From Lysinibacillus mangiferihumi (GTDB taxonomy: Bacteria > Bacillota > Bacilli > Bacillales_A > Planococcaceae), in the NCBI RefSeq assembly GCF_003049665.1, contig NZ_PYWM01000015.1, positions 1-64,000 on the forward strand: a stretch of DNA of 64,000 nucleotides, given 5' to 3'. Positions 16,978-26,881 of this stretch are shown in pieces (positions within the stretch are counted from its first letter, which is position 1; every line of letters starts with the position of its first letter). Position numbers and translations under genes: made by a program. Below the pieces are notes generated by a model, which was given only the letters and a program-made list of their open reading frames with translations, was not told the origin of the DNA and did no database searches.

Positions 16978-17514
16978 TTATGTCCATTCGCTCGCAAGCA
17001 TGCCGTAAACGACGTGATCGACATAGTGATCGTATAGCCATTCTGCCGCGCGAATTGTTCCTTCCGTTTTAAAACCAAGTCGCTCTGGAATCGCGCGACT
17101 TTTTGTATTGCCAACAGCAACACGGATTTCCACTTTGTTTAACTGGAGCTCGACAAAAGCATACTGTAATAGCGCTTGTACTGTTGTCGTCATAATGCCG
17201 TGCCCTTGAGCATCTGCACTAAGCCAATAGCCAATGGCTGCAATTTTATTAGCATGATTAATCGTATTAAAACCCGCAATGCCTACAATTTTATCGCGGA
17301 ACAAAATAACAAAGGACATACTACTTTTTGCTTCATAGCCAGCAATACAGCCTTCTATATAGCTTTTTGTATCCGCTAGTTCCTTTGTAAAATCTAACCA
17401 TGGTAACCACTCACGTAAATATGCTCTCGAATTATCTGTTAGTGCAAAAATTGCCTCTGCATCTTCTAAAGTGATTGTTCGTAATGTTAATTCTGGGTTT
17501 ATAGTAATTTGCAT
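16978..17514 (-). CDS. GNAT family N-acetyltransferase (RimL/YdaF-like)
   Basis: The protein is 178 residues from the ATG after GGAG (a GTG three codons upstream lies next to the site and is less likely). The pattern fits RimJ/RimL-type acetyltransferases: an N-terminal LTLRTITLEDAEAIF, REWLPWLDF near 35, IGYWLSADAQGHGIMT acetyl-CoA motif near 95, and NTKSRAIPERLGFKTEGTIR near 135. The likely reaction is N-terminal acetylation of a protein or acetylation of a small amine. In B. subtilis a GNAT gene (yuaI) also neighbours floT, but there on the same strand. Confidence 0.88.
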   Translation of the reverse strand: MQITINPELTLRTITLEDAEAIFALTDNSRAYLREWLPWLDFTKELADTKSYIEGCIAGYEAKSSMSFVILFRDKIVGIAGFNTINHANKIAAIGYWLSADAQGHGIMTTTVQALLQYAFVELQLNKVEIRVAVGNTKSRAIPERLGFKTEGTIRAAEWLYDHYVDHVVYGMLASEWT

Positions 17515-17537
17515 TTGGTACACTCCAATTCGATAGT

Positions 17538-18362
17538 TTATTTCAAAGCATTATGCATGAAGCCCTTCATTTCTTGACTTAATGTTGTGAGTTCGTCGAT
17601 AATTTCACTAAAATCTTGGACAAGTTGTGCTTGTTCATTAGTTGCGTCGGAGATTTGACCCATGTTTTTCTTTAAATTATCAAGATTACTAGTAATATTG
17701 CGCAGAGAAGCTTCAATATTTTCCGTGGCACTTGACGTTTCAAAAGAAAGTTTTCTAACTTCCTGTGCTACGATATTAAAACCAGCTCCATGCTGACCCG
17801 CACGCGCAGCTTCAATCGAGGCATTTAAGCCAAGTAAATTTGTCTGTTGAGAAATGTTTTTTATTAAATCTGTGACATCATTTGTTTTTTCAGAATCTTC
17901 AAGGGCATGTTGTGCCTGTTTATTAATTTCCTCACTAGTGGCAGCTAGCTCCTCCGAATGGGAGGCGATGTTATGTACTTTATCTTGAAGGTTATAGACG
18001 ATACTATCCATTGTATTCATATAATGTTCGAGTTTTAGCTCATTATCGATAGGAAGTCCAAACGCTAGAGCGCCAATCACTTTGCCATTTTCTCGAATTG
18101 GAAATGCAAAGGCGTTAATGGCAATGCCATATACATCCTCGGGTATGATGACATCTGCATTTTTTCCAGTAAAGGCGATGTAAACATTTTGATCATTTGC
18201 ATTTACTTGTTGCCCATCTACATAACCTGAGTCAACACGTTTGCCTGCTAAGTATTTTACAACTGTTTCACTTTCTTTATCAACGACAGCTACAATGGCT
18301 TCTTCTTTTAATGCAAGATGGATATAGTGCGCTGATTGTGCTAAAGCTTCGATTATTTTCAT
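17538..18362 (-). CDS. soluble methyl-accepting chemotaxis protein
   Basis: The protein has 274 residues without transmembrane segments. The first roughly 125 form a small sensor-like domain containing [21 protein letters not shown], typical of PAS/Cache-like folds (residue run given only as landmark). The rest is a short MCP signalling hairpin with tip sequence [21 protein letters not shown] and [13 protein letters not shown]. This compact layout resembles B. subtilis YfmS. It probably senses a cytoplasmic cue. It shares strand and 23-base spacing with the acetyltransferase gene downstream. Confidence 0.88.
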   Translation of the reverse strand: MKIIEALAQSAHYIHLALKEEAIVAVVDKESETVVKYLAGKRVDSGYVDGQQVNANDQNVYIAFTGKNADVIIPEDVYGIAINAFAFPIRENGKVIGALAFGLPIDNELKLEHYMNTMDSIVYNLQDKVHNIASHSEELAATSEEINKQAQHALEDSEKTNDVTDLIKNISQQTNLLGLNASIEAARAGQHGAGFNIVAQEVRKLSFETSSATENIEASLRNITSNLDNLKKNMGQISDATNEQAQLVQDFSEIIDELTTLSQEMKGFMHNALK

Positions 18363-18827
18363 GAAATACCTCCAAATTGTAGAATAACAGTCATTATATT
18401 ACTCACTGTAGCATATAAACGCCGAATTCAACATAGCAAAAACATGCATTTAACATTAAATCACTATTATTACTATTAAATATATTAATTGGAAAAAATA
18501 GAAATAATATCATTTAGTAATTTGAATCAATTTCATAATTCAATTCCCCATTAATAAACACGAACTTTGAGTTTCGCGGTTCCTGATTAAAACCAAATAA
18601 ATCGAACGATATATTATTTTTAGTTATTTTTATAACGCATTGTTCGCATTTTTTAATCGAAGAGGCATTTATGAAATTAACTCATTTATATAATTGTCAA
18701 ATAAAAATGGTAAAAAATACAAAAAAGCTCTTTATTTTTGTCTATTTTTCGACAATTTACACTGTATTTTGGAGAATATTGTATTAGAATAATAGATAGA
18801 TGGACTCGTAAATGGAAGGAGATTGAA
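18363..18827. other. divergent intergenic region
   Basis: The region separates the soluble chemoreceptor (leftward) from the MFS gene (rightward). It is very A/T-rich. It contains an imperfect inverted repeat CGAACTTTGAGTTTCG at 18561-18576 that could be an operator. No RNA gene or credible ORF is seen; an in-frame ATG-like extension of the MFS ORF from 18738 lacks a ribosome binding site. Confidence 0.4.
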
Positions 18828-20033
18828 ATGGACTATATAGAGAAAGGAACAAAGGCATTCCACAAAGCAAATTGGGCTTTATTTTTAGCAGGCTTTATTA
18901 CCTTTGCGAATTTATACGTTTCGCAGCCATTGTTACCGACATTTGCAGAGGAATTTCATGTCTCGCCAGCAGTAGCGAGTTTGTCACTATCGGTGACCAC
19001 ATTGGCACTGTCAATTAGTATGATCATTGTTGGCTCATTATCTGAGGCGTGGGGAAGAAAGTCATTAATGACGATTTCGATATTTGCAGCATCCATTTTG
19101 ACGCTAGCACTCGCTTTTTCACCAAATTTTGAAACGATATTAGTATTACGTGTTATTCAAGGTGTTGTATTTGCAGGCTTACCAGCAATTGCGATGGCTT
19201 ATTTAGGAGAGGAAATGAACCCATCTAGCCTAGGTATTGCAATGGGACTTTACATAAGTGGCAATTCTGTAGGTGGTCTTAGTGGACGTGTCATTATTGG
19301 TACATTAACAGACCTTTATAACTGGCAGGTTGGTATGATTGTACTTGGTATCATTAGTTTAATCATTAGTGTGTTATTTGTCTGGATGCTGCCGAACTCG
19401 CAGCATTTTTCGGCACGGCCGTTACAAATAAAAGCTTTAACCAAATCACTTATGCAGCATTTAAAGGATCCATCCATGCAGTGCTTGTTTGCTATTAGTT
19501 TTGTGCTAATGGGAAGCTTTGTAACACTTTACAATTATATTGGTTTTAAATTAATGGCACCTCCCTATCATTTGAGTGCCACAATTGTCGGTTGGATATT
19601 TGTAATTTATTTAGTTGGGACATTTAGCTCTGCGTGGTTTGGCAGTTTAGCTGATCGTTTTGGGCGTCAGAAAATGTTATTGTTAGCCATTGCAATTATG
19701 CTTGCTGGTGCCATTATTACTCTACAAGGTCTACTTTTATTAAAAATAGTAGGAATTACAGTGTTTACCTTTGGTTTTTTTGCAGCTCATTCAATCGCAA
19801 GTGGATGGGTGAGTAAACGAGCTACTCATGATAAAGCACAAGCATCTTCTTTATATTTATTTTTCTACTATTTTGGCTCTAGTGTCGGTGGAACGGTAGG
19901 AGGCATATTTTGGATGCATTTTGGCTGGATTGGTGTGGTCGCAATGATCACGGTCTTTTTAGTCATTGCTTGTGGGCTAACATTTGTTTTAAAAAGCGTT
20001 ATTGCCAAACAACGGTTCGTTACTGGGCATTAG
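18828..20033 (+). CDS. MFS transporter
   Basis: The protein is 401 residues from ATG 18828, preceded by GGAAGGAG. Twelve hydrophobic segments are present. The major facilitator motif A appears as GSLSEAWGRKS between TM2 and TM3 and again as GSLADRFGRQK in the second half. Helix 4 has RVIQGVVFAGLPA. The family resembles YnfM-like drug or sugar exporters; the substrate is not readable. It is monocistronic and ends at a strong hairpin shared with fabI. Confidence 0.88.
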   Translation: MDYIEKGTKAFHKANWALFLAGFITFANLYVSQPLLPTFAEEFHVSPAVASLSLSVTTLALSISMIIVGSLSEAWGRKSLMTISIFAASILTLALAFSPNFETILVLRVIQGVVFAGLPAIAMAYLGEEMNPSSLGIAMGLYISGNSVGGLSGRVIIGTLTDLYNWQVGMIVLGIISLIISVLFVWMLPNSQHFSARPLQIKALTKSLMQHLKDPSMQCLFAISFVLMGSFVTLYNYIGFKLMAPPYHLSATIVGWIFVIYLVGTFSSAWFGSLADRFGRQKMLLLAIAIMLAGAIITLQGLLLLKIVGITVFTFGFFAAHSIASGWVSKRATHDKAQASSLYLFFYYFGSSVGGTVGGIFWMHFGWIGVVAMITVFLVIACGLTFVLKSVIAKQRFVTGH

Positions 20034-20085
20034 CGTGAGGTGCTAAGTTAGTGTTACAACTAGGCAGTAATAAAAGCAAGCGAAG

Positions 20086-20126
20086 AAAAAGTGTTAGATT
20101 GATTGTCGTCAATCTAACACTTTTTA
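20086..20126. terminator. long hairpin terminator, near-identical to one at 55053
   Basis: GTGTTAGATTGA pairs with TCAATCTAACAC around a GTCG-type centre, flanked by AAAAA and TTTTT, giving a stem of about 17 bp able to act both ways for the convergent MFS and fabI genes. The same stem occurs at 55053-55092. Confidence 0.85.
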
Positions 20127-20130
20127 GGTG

Positions 20131-20913
20131 TTAACCCATAATATTATAGCCTGCGTCAATATAGATTGTTTCGCCTGTTACACCACGTGATAAGTGAGAT
20201 AACATCACGATTGTCATATCAGCTACTTCATCTTGTTGAACATTACGTTTTAACGGTGCTGTCTCTTCAATTTTGTGTAAAATCGTATTAAATGAAGGAA
20301 CGCCTTTCGCAGCAAGTGTACGAATAGCACCTGCAGATATTGCATTGACACGGATATTGTCTTGACCAATATCAGCAGCAAGGTAGCGCATAGATGCTTC
20401 TAATGCAGCTTTGGCAACACCCATTACGTTGTAGCCATCAAGTACACGTTCTGCACCTAGGTAACTCATTGTTACAATAGAGCCGCCTTCTGTCATGTAT
20501 GGATGTGCTGCTTTTGCTGTAGAAATAAGGGAATAGGCACTTGTATCTTGGGCAAATGCATAGCCATCACGAGTTGTTTCTAAAAAGCGATTGTGTAAAT
20601 CTTCTGCATTGGCAAATGCTACTGAGTGCACAATACCGTGGATAACCCCAACTTTTGAACCGATTTCATCGAATGCTGATTTTGTGCTTTCATCACTGTT
20701 CACATCGCATTGCACAACAAGAGCATCTGCATGCCCATAGTTTTCAAGTTGTTTTTGTAATTTTTTTAAAGAACGTTCCTGACGATACGTGAAAATCACG
20801 TTTGCCCCTACATCAAATAAACGTTTAGCAATCCCCCAAGCAATACTGCGATCGTTTGCAACGCCCATTACGACAATATTTTTATCTTTTAATTGTAATA
20901 AATTATCCATCAT
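20131..20913 (-). CDS. fabI: enoyl-[acyl-carrier-protein] reductase [NADH]
   Basis: The protein has 260 residues, the normal FabI length. It has a Rossmann N-terminus MGVANDRSIAWGIAK and the catalytic Tyr-x6-Lys at about Y161 and K168 (YNVMGVAK), followed by the NAISAGAIRTLA substrate loop. It reduces trans-2-enoyl-ACP in the last step of the fatty-acid elongation cycle in the cytoplasm. Two adjacent ATGs begin the frame; AAAGGGG lies about 10-13 bases upstream. A FapR-type operator lies 36 bases before the start, so it belongs to the malonyl-CoA-responsive lipid regulon. Confidence 0.97.
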   Translation of the reverse strand: MMDNLLQLKDKNIVVMGVANDRSIAWGIAKRLFDVGANVIFTYRQERSLKKLQKQLENYGHADALVVQCDVNSDESTKSAFDEIGSKVGVIHGIVHSVAFANAEDLHNRFLETTRDGYAFAQDTSAYSLISTAKAAHPYMTEGGSIVTMSYLGAERVLDGYNVMGVAKAALEASMRYLAADIGQDNIRVNAISAGAIRTLAAKGVPSFNTILHKIEETAPLKRNVQQDEVADMTIVMLSHLSRGVTGETIYIDAGYNIMG

Positions 20914-20948
20914 TTATAAGAATCCCCTTTACGAAATAATATCTGTTA

Positions 20949-20965
20949 TTAGTACCAACTACTAA
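20949..20965 (-). promoter_or_regulatory. FapR operator upstream of fabI
   Basis: TTAGTACCAACTACTAA is an inverted repeat (TTAGTA/TACTAA, 5-base centre) matching the known FapR site TTAGTACCnGnTACTAA-type consensus closely. On the minus strand a TATGAT -10 candidate lies just upstream, so FapR bound here would block the fabI promoter until malonyl-CoA releases it. Confidence 0.82.
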
Positions 20966-21122
20966 AATCTTATCATACATAAATTATGCTTGCAATAATA
21001 AGATGAAAAGGGCATAAAATTGATTTCAATGCGCTCTTCAATTCTAGGAAACATTGATTTTGTTAATGACAAATGCATAAAAAAAGCATCCTTTATTGGA
21101 TGCCTTTTTAGTAAGGTATAGA

Positions 21123-21473
<351 letters not shown>

Positions 21474-21476
21474 TCA

Positions 21477-22505
21477 ATGTTTTATCAAATTTTATTGCAA
21501 ATCTTTCAAAAACTAAATAATGAACGAACCGTATCAGCGGCTTATCATATCCTTAGAGGAAAGCGTTCAGGCCAGACAATTCAAGATGTGGGACTGTTTC
21601 AGTTACATAACTATTTTGGATTACTCCCAAAGTTACCTCGTGCGACATTTGATGAAGCTGTTTCTACCTTTTTGCAATATAGTTGGTTAATTATGCAGGA
21701 ATCAGGTCACTATTCCATGAAAAAGCTAGGTTTACAGCGAGCAGCGCAAACACCAACTTTTTTATTTGACGGTTGGCATTATCGAGGAAATGAACATGTG
21801 TTTTTTGCACGGCTTTCCTTAGTTGTACAAAGTTTGTCCTATCAAAAAGAGGGGATTCGGTCATTTTCACCAATAAGTAAGGATACGCAAGTACAATCAT
21901 GGGTACGTGCTTTTTTACAAGACCAGCTGTATCAATCAGGGCATTTGCAACAGCAATTACTGGACGAATGCTTGCGTGTGTTCGCAACACTAGCCGTTTC
22001 TGAAAGCAATAAGCAACTTGCCCTTTATCGATTGAGTGGCTATAGTTTACCAGGTTGGACATGGCAGCAACTTTCCAGCGAACGCAAAGAAACGGTACTT
22101 GATAGTCAATTAGCATTTATTGAGTTACTACATACACTATTGAATGAAGTGCATGCAACAAACAACTACCCGTTGCTTGGCAAAATAGCAGAAGAAGTGC
22201 GAGTAAAGGCATTGTTGACAGATTCGACACAGCAAACCGCCTATTTATATGAACAAGGGTATTCAATTGAGCAGATTGTACAAATTAGAAAATTGAAACA
22301 AAGTACAATTGAAGATCATTTAGTTGAAATAGCAATGAACGAACCGAACTTTTCGATTGGTCCGTACGTCTCTTATGAGGAAGCGGAAAAAGTTTGGCAG
22401 GCATCCAAGCAATATCAAACAAAGAAATTAAAGGCATTGCATGAAGTGGTCAATGACTTGAGTTATTTCCAGCTCAGACTTGTCCTCGCGAAAGGAGAAG
22501 TTTAA
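21477..22505 (+). CDS. ypbB: YpbB-like helix-turn-helix protein
   Basis: The protein is 342 residues from ATG 21477 (GGAGG 11 bases before); a TTG at 21459 overlaps the site. It is cytoplasmic. The C-terminal 100 residues contain a helix-turn-helix: AYLYEQGYSIEQIVQIRKLKQSTIEDHLVEIA, of the kind shared with the RecQ-associated HTH domain (landmark only). Its stop codon overlaps the recQ start by one base (TAATG). The tight coupling suggests that YpbB supplies the HTH module missing from the short RecQ; that is inference. Confidence 0.88.
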   Translation: MFYQILLQIFQKLNNERTVSAAYHILRGKRSGQTIQDVGLFQLHNYFGLLPKLPRATFDEAVSTFLQYSWLIMQESGHYSMKKLGLQRAAQTPTFLFDGWHYRGNEHVFFARLSLVVQSLSYQKEGIRSFSPISKDTQVQSWVRAFLQDQLYQSGHLQQQLLDECLRVFATLAVSESNKQLALYRLSGYSLPGWTWQQLSSERKETVLDSQLAFIELLHTLLNEVHATNNYPLLGKIAEEVRVKALLTDSTQQTAYLYEQGYSIEQIVQIRKLKQSTIEDHLVEIAMNEPNFSIGPYVSYEEAEKVWQASKQYQTKKLKALHEVVNDLSYFQLRLVLAKGEV

Positions 22506-23947
22506 TGGAACTAGAGCAAACATTAGCAAAATATTTCGGTTATGCCACCTTTCGACCAGGGCAAAAAGAGGTAATTGAAGCAATTCTTAGCGGAAAAGAT
22601 GTTATTGCGTTATTGCCAACTGGCATGGGTAAATCATTGTGCTATCAGTTGCCGGCTTATTTATTGCAAAAACCAGTGTTAATAGTGTCTCCGCTATTGT
22701 CTTTAATGCAAGATCAAGTAGAGCAACTGAAGCGATTTGGTGAAAAAAGGGTAGTAGCATTAAACTCATTTTTAACAGTAGAAGAAAAACGATATGCTCT
22801 CCATTTTTTAGAACAGTATCGCTTTATTTTCACATCGCCGGAGATGTTGTTACAACAACAGGTACAGGAGAAGTTAGCAAATATGACGTTAAGTCTTATC
22901 GTTGTGGATGAAGCACATTGTATCTCGCAGTGGGGATTTGATTTTCGTCCGGATTATTTGCGCATCGGCGACTGGTTTTCACAAGGTAATCGTCCCCCTG
23001 TATTAGCGTTGTCTGCGACTGCAACTGAAAAAGTAGTAAAAGATATTCATGCTACACTATCACTGCATGCACCGTTTGAATTTATGTATAATGTTGATCG
23101 TCCAAATATTCACCTCGGACGTGTTCTTTTCGAGGATAGGGGCGATAAAGCAAAATGGATAGTGGAGCATGTAAAAAAAACAGCTGGACCAGGTATTTTA
23201 TATTTGTCATCACGCAAGCGTGCTGAGCAATATTGTGAACTGTTTATGCAAGCGGGTTTGCGAGCTGCCGCATATCATGCAGGCTATAGTGCGGAGGATC
23301 GTCAATTTATTCAACAGCAGTTTATCGATGGAGAGTTAGATTGGATTGTGGCGACCAATGCGTTTGGCATGGGCATCAATAAGGGAGATATTCGACAGGT
23401 GATACATGAGACAATGCCTGCCAATGTCGCGAATTATATGCAAGAAATTGGGCGCGCAGGTCGTGATGGTAAACCTGCACTTGCGATTTTACTTTACAGC
23501 GATGGTGACGAGGAACTGGCGAAATTTGTAGTAACAGGAGATTTACCGTCATCTAGTCATGTCGATCGCTATCAAGAGCTTGCATTGCAGCGTATTGCCC
23601 CCTCTCAAATGTTAAAAAATGGTGAGTTGAGTGAAACAGCCTTTCGTGTGCTAGATTATTGGCTCCATCAGGAACCTGAAGAACGAGTAAAAGCACGACT
23701 TCATCATTTTGCACTTGAAAAATATCAGGCAGTGGATGAAATGTTAAAAATTATAAAGACAAAAGATTGTTTGCGGGAGCAACTTGTCGGGTATTTTGGG
23801 CAAAAATTGCAGAAAAAACCTGAAAACTGTTGTGAAAATTGTGGAATCCATTATGATGAAATCAATACAGTACGCATGAAGGAAGAGAAGAAAGTAGAAA
23901 TGATGGCGTGGGAAAGTCGATTAAAACAGCTTTTAATAAGCGACTAG
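22505..23947 (+). CDS. recS: RecQ-family ATP-dependent DNA helicase, short form
   Basis: The protein has 480 residues. Helicase motifs are in order: GMGKSLCYQLP near 38, VSPLLSLMQDQ, DEAHCISQWGFDFRP near 138, ALSATAT, and QEIGRAGRDG near 320. A zinc-binding segment follows with CCENCG near 445. There is no HRDC domain and little winged helix, as in B. subtilis RecS (RecQ paralogue). It unwinds DNA at recombination intermediates and stalled forks. AAAGGAG precedes the start; it is co-translated with ypbB. Confidence 0.95.
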   Translation: MELEQTLAKYFGYATFRPGQKEVIEAILSGKDVIALLPTGMGKSLCYQLPAYLLQKPVLIVSPLLSLMQDQVEQLKRFGEKRVVALNSFLTVEEKRYALHFLEQYRFIFTSPEMLLQQQVQEKLANMTLSLIVVDEAHCISQWGFDFRPDYLRIGDWFSQGNRPPVLALSATATEKVVKDIHATLSLHAPFEFMYNVDRPNIHLGRVLFEDRGDKAKWIVEHVKKTAGPGILYLSSRKRAEQYCELFMQAGLRAAAYHAGYSAEDRQFIQQQFIDGELDWIVATNAFGMGINKGDIRQVIHETMPANVANYMQEIGRAGRDGKPALAILLYSDGDEELAKFVVTGDLPSSSHVDRYQELALQRIAPSQMLKNGELSETAFRVLDYWLHQEPEERVKARLHHFALEKYQAVDEMLKIIKTKDCLREQLVGYFGQKLQKKPENCCENCGIHYDEINTVRMKEEKKVEMMAWESRLKQLLISD

Positions 23948-24034
23948 ACTAAACTTACGGTCATTTACTTTTTTCGCAAAATTCGTCATAATAGAATGAT
24001 AGAAGAATGCGTAGCAAGGTTGGAGGAAAGTCGA

Positions 24035-24787
24035 ATGAGTAAAGAAGACTATCGTGATAAAATCGAAGAACATCGTCAGTCATTTGAAGAAGAACAACAA
24101 GAACAGCAAAATCTATCTAGAGTTTCAAGAATGAATAAAAATGGAAGTAATAACAAAAAGCCGAAAAATACAAAACAACGTAAATTTCCTTTAATGACGA
24201 TTCTTTTTGTTACATTTATCTTAATTCCATTAACTATATTAATTTATTTTGTGCAATTCTATGATCCTGGTAAAACGATTGAAGAAGCTGAAAAAGATAC
24301 GATGGATGCTGTTGTAGAAATTGATAAGACTGATGGAAAAGCGGAAGCATCTACATCAGCAGATAAAGAAAAAGATGATAAAGCAAATGAACAAGCAAAA
24401 GAACAAGCGCAAAAAGATGCTGAAAAGCTAGCTGCACAACAAAAAGCTGCTGACGAAGCAAAGAAGGCAGAAGAAGCGAAAAAAGCTGAGGCGAAAAAAG
24501 CGGAAGAAGCGAAGAAAGCACAGCAACAGGCAGAGGCAGCAAAAAAGGCCGAAGAAGCGCAAAAAGCGGAGCAAGCACGTAAAGCTGAACAAGCTCGTAA
24601 AGCAGAACAAGAAAAGCAAAATGCAACACAAGTAAAAACACATACAGTTAAACCTAATGAAAATCTATATCGTATTGCATTGAATCACTACGGTGATGGT
24701 AGTGAAGCAACGCTAGCGAAAATTCGAGCTGCGAACGGTATGACTTCTGACACGGTAATTGTTGGGCAAGTCATTAAACTACCATAA
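24035..24787 (+). CDS. ypbE: LysM-domain membrane protein (YpbE-like)
   Basis: The protein is 250 residues from the ATG after GGAGG. A cytoplasmic N-terminus of about 50 charged residues ends in a basic KKPKNTKQRK stretch. A single transmembrane segment follows (about 55-78). Then comes an outside stalk of roughly 100 residues made almost only of Lys, Ala, Glu and Gln. The C-terminal LysM domain (HTVKPNENLYRIALNHYG) binds peptidoglycan. Topology is type II: anchored in the membrane, attached to the wall. Its position after recQ is conserved with B. subtilis. Confidence 0.85.
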   Translation: MSKEDYRDKIEEHRQSFEEEQQEQQNLSRVSRMNKNGSNNKKPKNTKQRKFPLMTILFVTFILIPLTILIYFVQFYDPGKTIEEAEKDTMDAVVEIDKTDGKAEASTSADKEKDDKANEQAKEQAQKDAEKLAAQQKAADEAKKAEEAKKAEAKKAEEAKKAQQQAEAAKKAEEAQKAEQARKAEQARKAEQEKQNATQVKTHTVKPNENLYRIALNHYGDGSEATLAKIRAANGMTSDTVIVGQVIKLP

Positions 24788-24883
24788 GAAAAACGGTGTC
24801 ATTCTTTGGCAACGATGTTTTTCTAGTATAAAATAAAGGACAAACGTCAACACCAACATAAGGTTGAGGCAAACGTCTAATTA

Positions 24884-24924
24884 GCAAAAAGGCGATTCTA
24901 TAGCGTACTGAATCGCCTTTTTGC
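24884..24924 (+). terminator. terminator before the phosphoesterase gene
   Basis: A 15-bp perfect stem (24884-24898 with 24910-24924, GGCGATTC core) is followed by only a short T stretch inside the arm. It probably ends the recQ-ypbE transcript; an additional GAAAAAC/GTTTTTC hairpin lies at about 24788-24824. Confidence 0.65.
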
Positions 24925-24946
24925 TATCGTAAGGAGAAGTGAGGGA

Positions 24947-25702
24947 ATGCTATATATTGGACTATTTCTTTTAATAGTTATCGCCTTCCTACTCTACATG
25001 TGGAAGGTCGCGCACGAAAATAATGTGTTGCACCATCAATTATCACTTAAAGGTCAACCAGAAAAGATTCGGCTATTTTTTATTTCAGATACGCATTTAC
25101 GGAAAATTAATCGCCCAATGATTGAACGCTTAGAAAATACATTTGATGCGGTTATTATTGGTGGAGATTTTGCAGATGGACGCACGCCGATTCAGCGTAT
25201 TCATGAAAATCTCGATTTATTGACACCGTTAGGCCCTACTTATTTTGTATGGGGGAATAATGATAGAGAAGTCGGCGAGGAGCGACTTCGAGCTATTTTA
25301 CAACAGCATGGTGTAAAGATTATCGCCAATGATGCTGTGTTATTGCCCAAAAAGAACCGCTTTTGGATAAGTGCTATTGAAGATACTTCGACAATGAAAT
25401 ATAGTTTTGATGCCGCTTTTGAAAAAGTAGGTGAGGATGATTTAGTCGTTTTTATTTCACATAATCCAGGTGTCTTTGCCCGAGTAAGAGCAAAATTTAG
25501 AGCGGACTTAATGATTGGTGGACATTTACATGGTGGGCAAATACGAGTGGGTCCATATGGGGTGCATCCACAAGGCTCCTACCGACAACGAGAAGGTGTC
25601 ATGACACTCGTAAGTAATGGCTATGGTACAACTTTATTGCCATTACGTTTAGGAGCGAAACCGGAGTGTCATATTATTGACATTGATATTTCGGATAAAT
25701 AA
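24947..25702 (+). CDS. ypbG: calcineurin-like metallophosphoesterase
   Basis: The protein has 251 residues. An N-terminal hydrophobic anchor (1-20) precedes the phosphoesterase core with all metal motifs: ISDTHL near 46, GGDFADG near 73, WGNND near 102, ISHNPG near 171 and GGHLHGGQ near 192. The enzyme probably faces the outside or the membrane surface; the phosphoester substrate is unknown. It sits between ypbE and ypdA as in B. subtilis. Confidence 0.9.
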   Translation: MLYIGLFLLIVIAFLLYMWKVAHENNVLHHQLSLKGQPEKIRLFFISDTHLRKINRPMIERLENTFDAVIIGGDFADGRTPIQRIHENLDLLTPLGPTYFVWGNNDREVGEERLRAILQQHGVKIIANDAVLLPKKNRFWISAIEDTSTMKYSFDAAFEKVGEDDLVVFISHNPGVFARVRAKFRADLMIGGHLHGGQIRVGPYGVHPQGSYRQREGVMTLVSNGYGTTLLPLRLGAKPECHIIDIDISDK

Positions 25703-25847
25703 ACAACCAAAAATGTTTAGAAGGCGTATAATGGAAACGATAGTTGATTTTGAAATCATTTTGTAGATGCCCTATAGGGAGTTCATCTGCAACAGTTAAG
25801 CATCCGTGTTTAATATGCTGATGCCAATTTGATAGGAGTGTCAAACA

Positions 25848-26813
25848 ATGCAACAAGTTGATGCAATTATTGTTGGAGGAGGCCCTTGTGGTTTAGCAGC
25901 AGCAATATCTTTGCAAAAAATTGGTTTACAACCGATTGTAATTGAAAAAGGAAATATCGTAAACGCTATTTACAATTATCCTACACATCAAACTTTTTTT
26001 AGTACGAGTGAACGTTTAGCGATTGGTGATGTACCATTTATTATTGAAGGACGGAAGCCAAAGCGAAATCAGGCACTTGTTTATTATCGTGAAGTAGTGC
26101 GCTTGAAAAATATTCAAGTAAACCGTTTTGAAAAAGTCGAAAGTGTTGTCAAATCAGGGGAACTTTTTACCGTTACGACTGATAAGGATGTATATGGAAC
26201 ACCCTATGTGGTCATTGCAACGGGTTACTATGATCATCCTAACTATATGGATATTCCGGGAGAGGCATTACCTAAAGTTCATCATTATTTTAAAGAAGGT
26301 CATGAATTTTTTGATACGGATGTCCTTGTGATTGGTGGCAAAAATTCAGCAGTAGATGCAGCTTTAGAATTAAACAAAGCGGGCGCTCGTGTCACAGTTG
26401 TTTATCGAGGTAGCGAGTATTCACCAAGCATTAAGCCATGGGTCTTACCAGAATTTGAAGGTGTTGTGCGCAATGGAGAAGTCACAATGCATTTTAATAC
26501 AATTGTGAAGGAAATCCGTGAACATGAAGTCATCATCAATATTGATGGTCGTGAAGTAATGATAAAAAACGACTTTGTCTTTGCTATGACAGGCTATCAT
26601 CCAGACCATTCATTTATCCGTGCGATGGGAGTTACAATTGACGAAGAAACTGGTCGACCATTTTGTCATCCAGAAACAATGGAAACCAATGTAGCTGGAT
26701 TATTTATTGCTGGGGTTATTGCAGCAGGGAATAATGCCAATGAAATTTTTATAGAAAATGGCCGCTTCCATGGGGATTGTATTGCTCAAGCTATTGCGGA
26801 AAGAAAGCTATAA
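25848..26813 (+). CDS. ypdA: bacillithiol disulfide reductase YpdA
   Basis: The protein has 321 residues and two Rossmann motifs, one for FAD (IIVGGGPCGLAAA near 9) and one for NAD(P)H (VLVIGGKNSAVDAAL near 165), plus ATGYYDHP between them. The conserved cysteine in GGPCGL (about residue 14) is the active-site residue known for YpdA, which reduces oxidised bacillithiol with NADPH. GGAG precedes ATG by 8-9 bases. It is followed by its own terminator. Confidence 0.95.
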   Translation: MQQVDAIIVGGGPCGLAAAISLQKIGLQPIVIEKGNIVNAIYNYPTHQTFFSTSERLAIGDVPFIIEGRKPKRNQALVYYREVVRLKNIQVNRFEKVESVVKSGELFTVTTDKDVYGTPYVVIATGYYDHPNYMDIPGEALPKVHHYFKEGHEFFDTDVLVIGGKNSAVDAALELNKAGARVTVVYRGSEYSPSIKPWVLPEFEGVVRNGEVTMHFNTIVKEIREHEVIINIDGREVMIKNDFVFAMTGYHPDHSFIRAMGVTIDEETGRPFCHPETMETNVAGLFIAGVIAAGNNANEIFIENGRFHGDCIAQAIAERKL

Positions 26814-26821
26814 AAGAAAAG

Positions 26822-26860
26822 GAAGCTGTATAGGCATGCACTGCTTATACAGCTTCTTTA
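26822..26860 (+). terminator. terminator of ypdA
   Basis: GAAGCTGTATA and TATACAGCTTC (26822-26832 with 26846-26856) form an 11-bp stem followed by TTTA. It separates ypdA from the next two-gene operon. Confidence 0.75.
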
Positions 26861-26881
26861 GACTGTAGAAGGAGGGGAATA

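Noticed and set aside
18561..18680. CGAAC/GTTCG pairs resembling PurR boxes before the MFS gene
   Set aside because: The spacing (over 40 bases) does not fit tandem PurBoxes and the flanks do not match the consensus.
24351..24643. Long Leu/Phe-rich minus-strand frames
   Set aside because: They are mirror images of the Lys/Ala/Glu-rich repeat region of the LysM protein on the plus strand.
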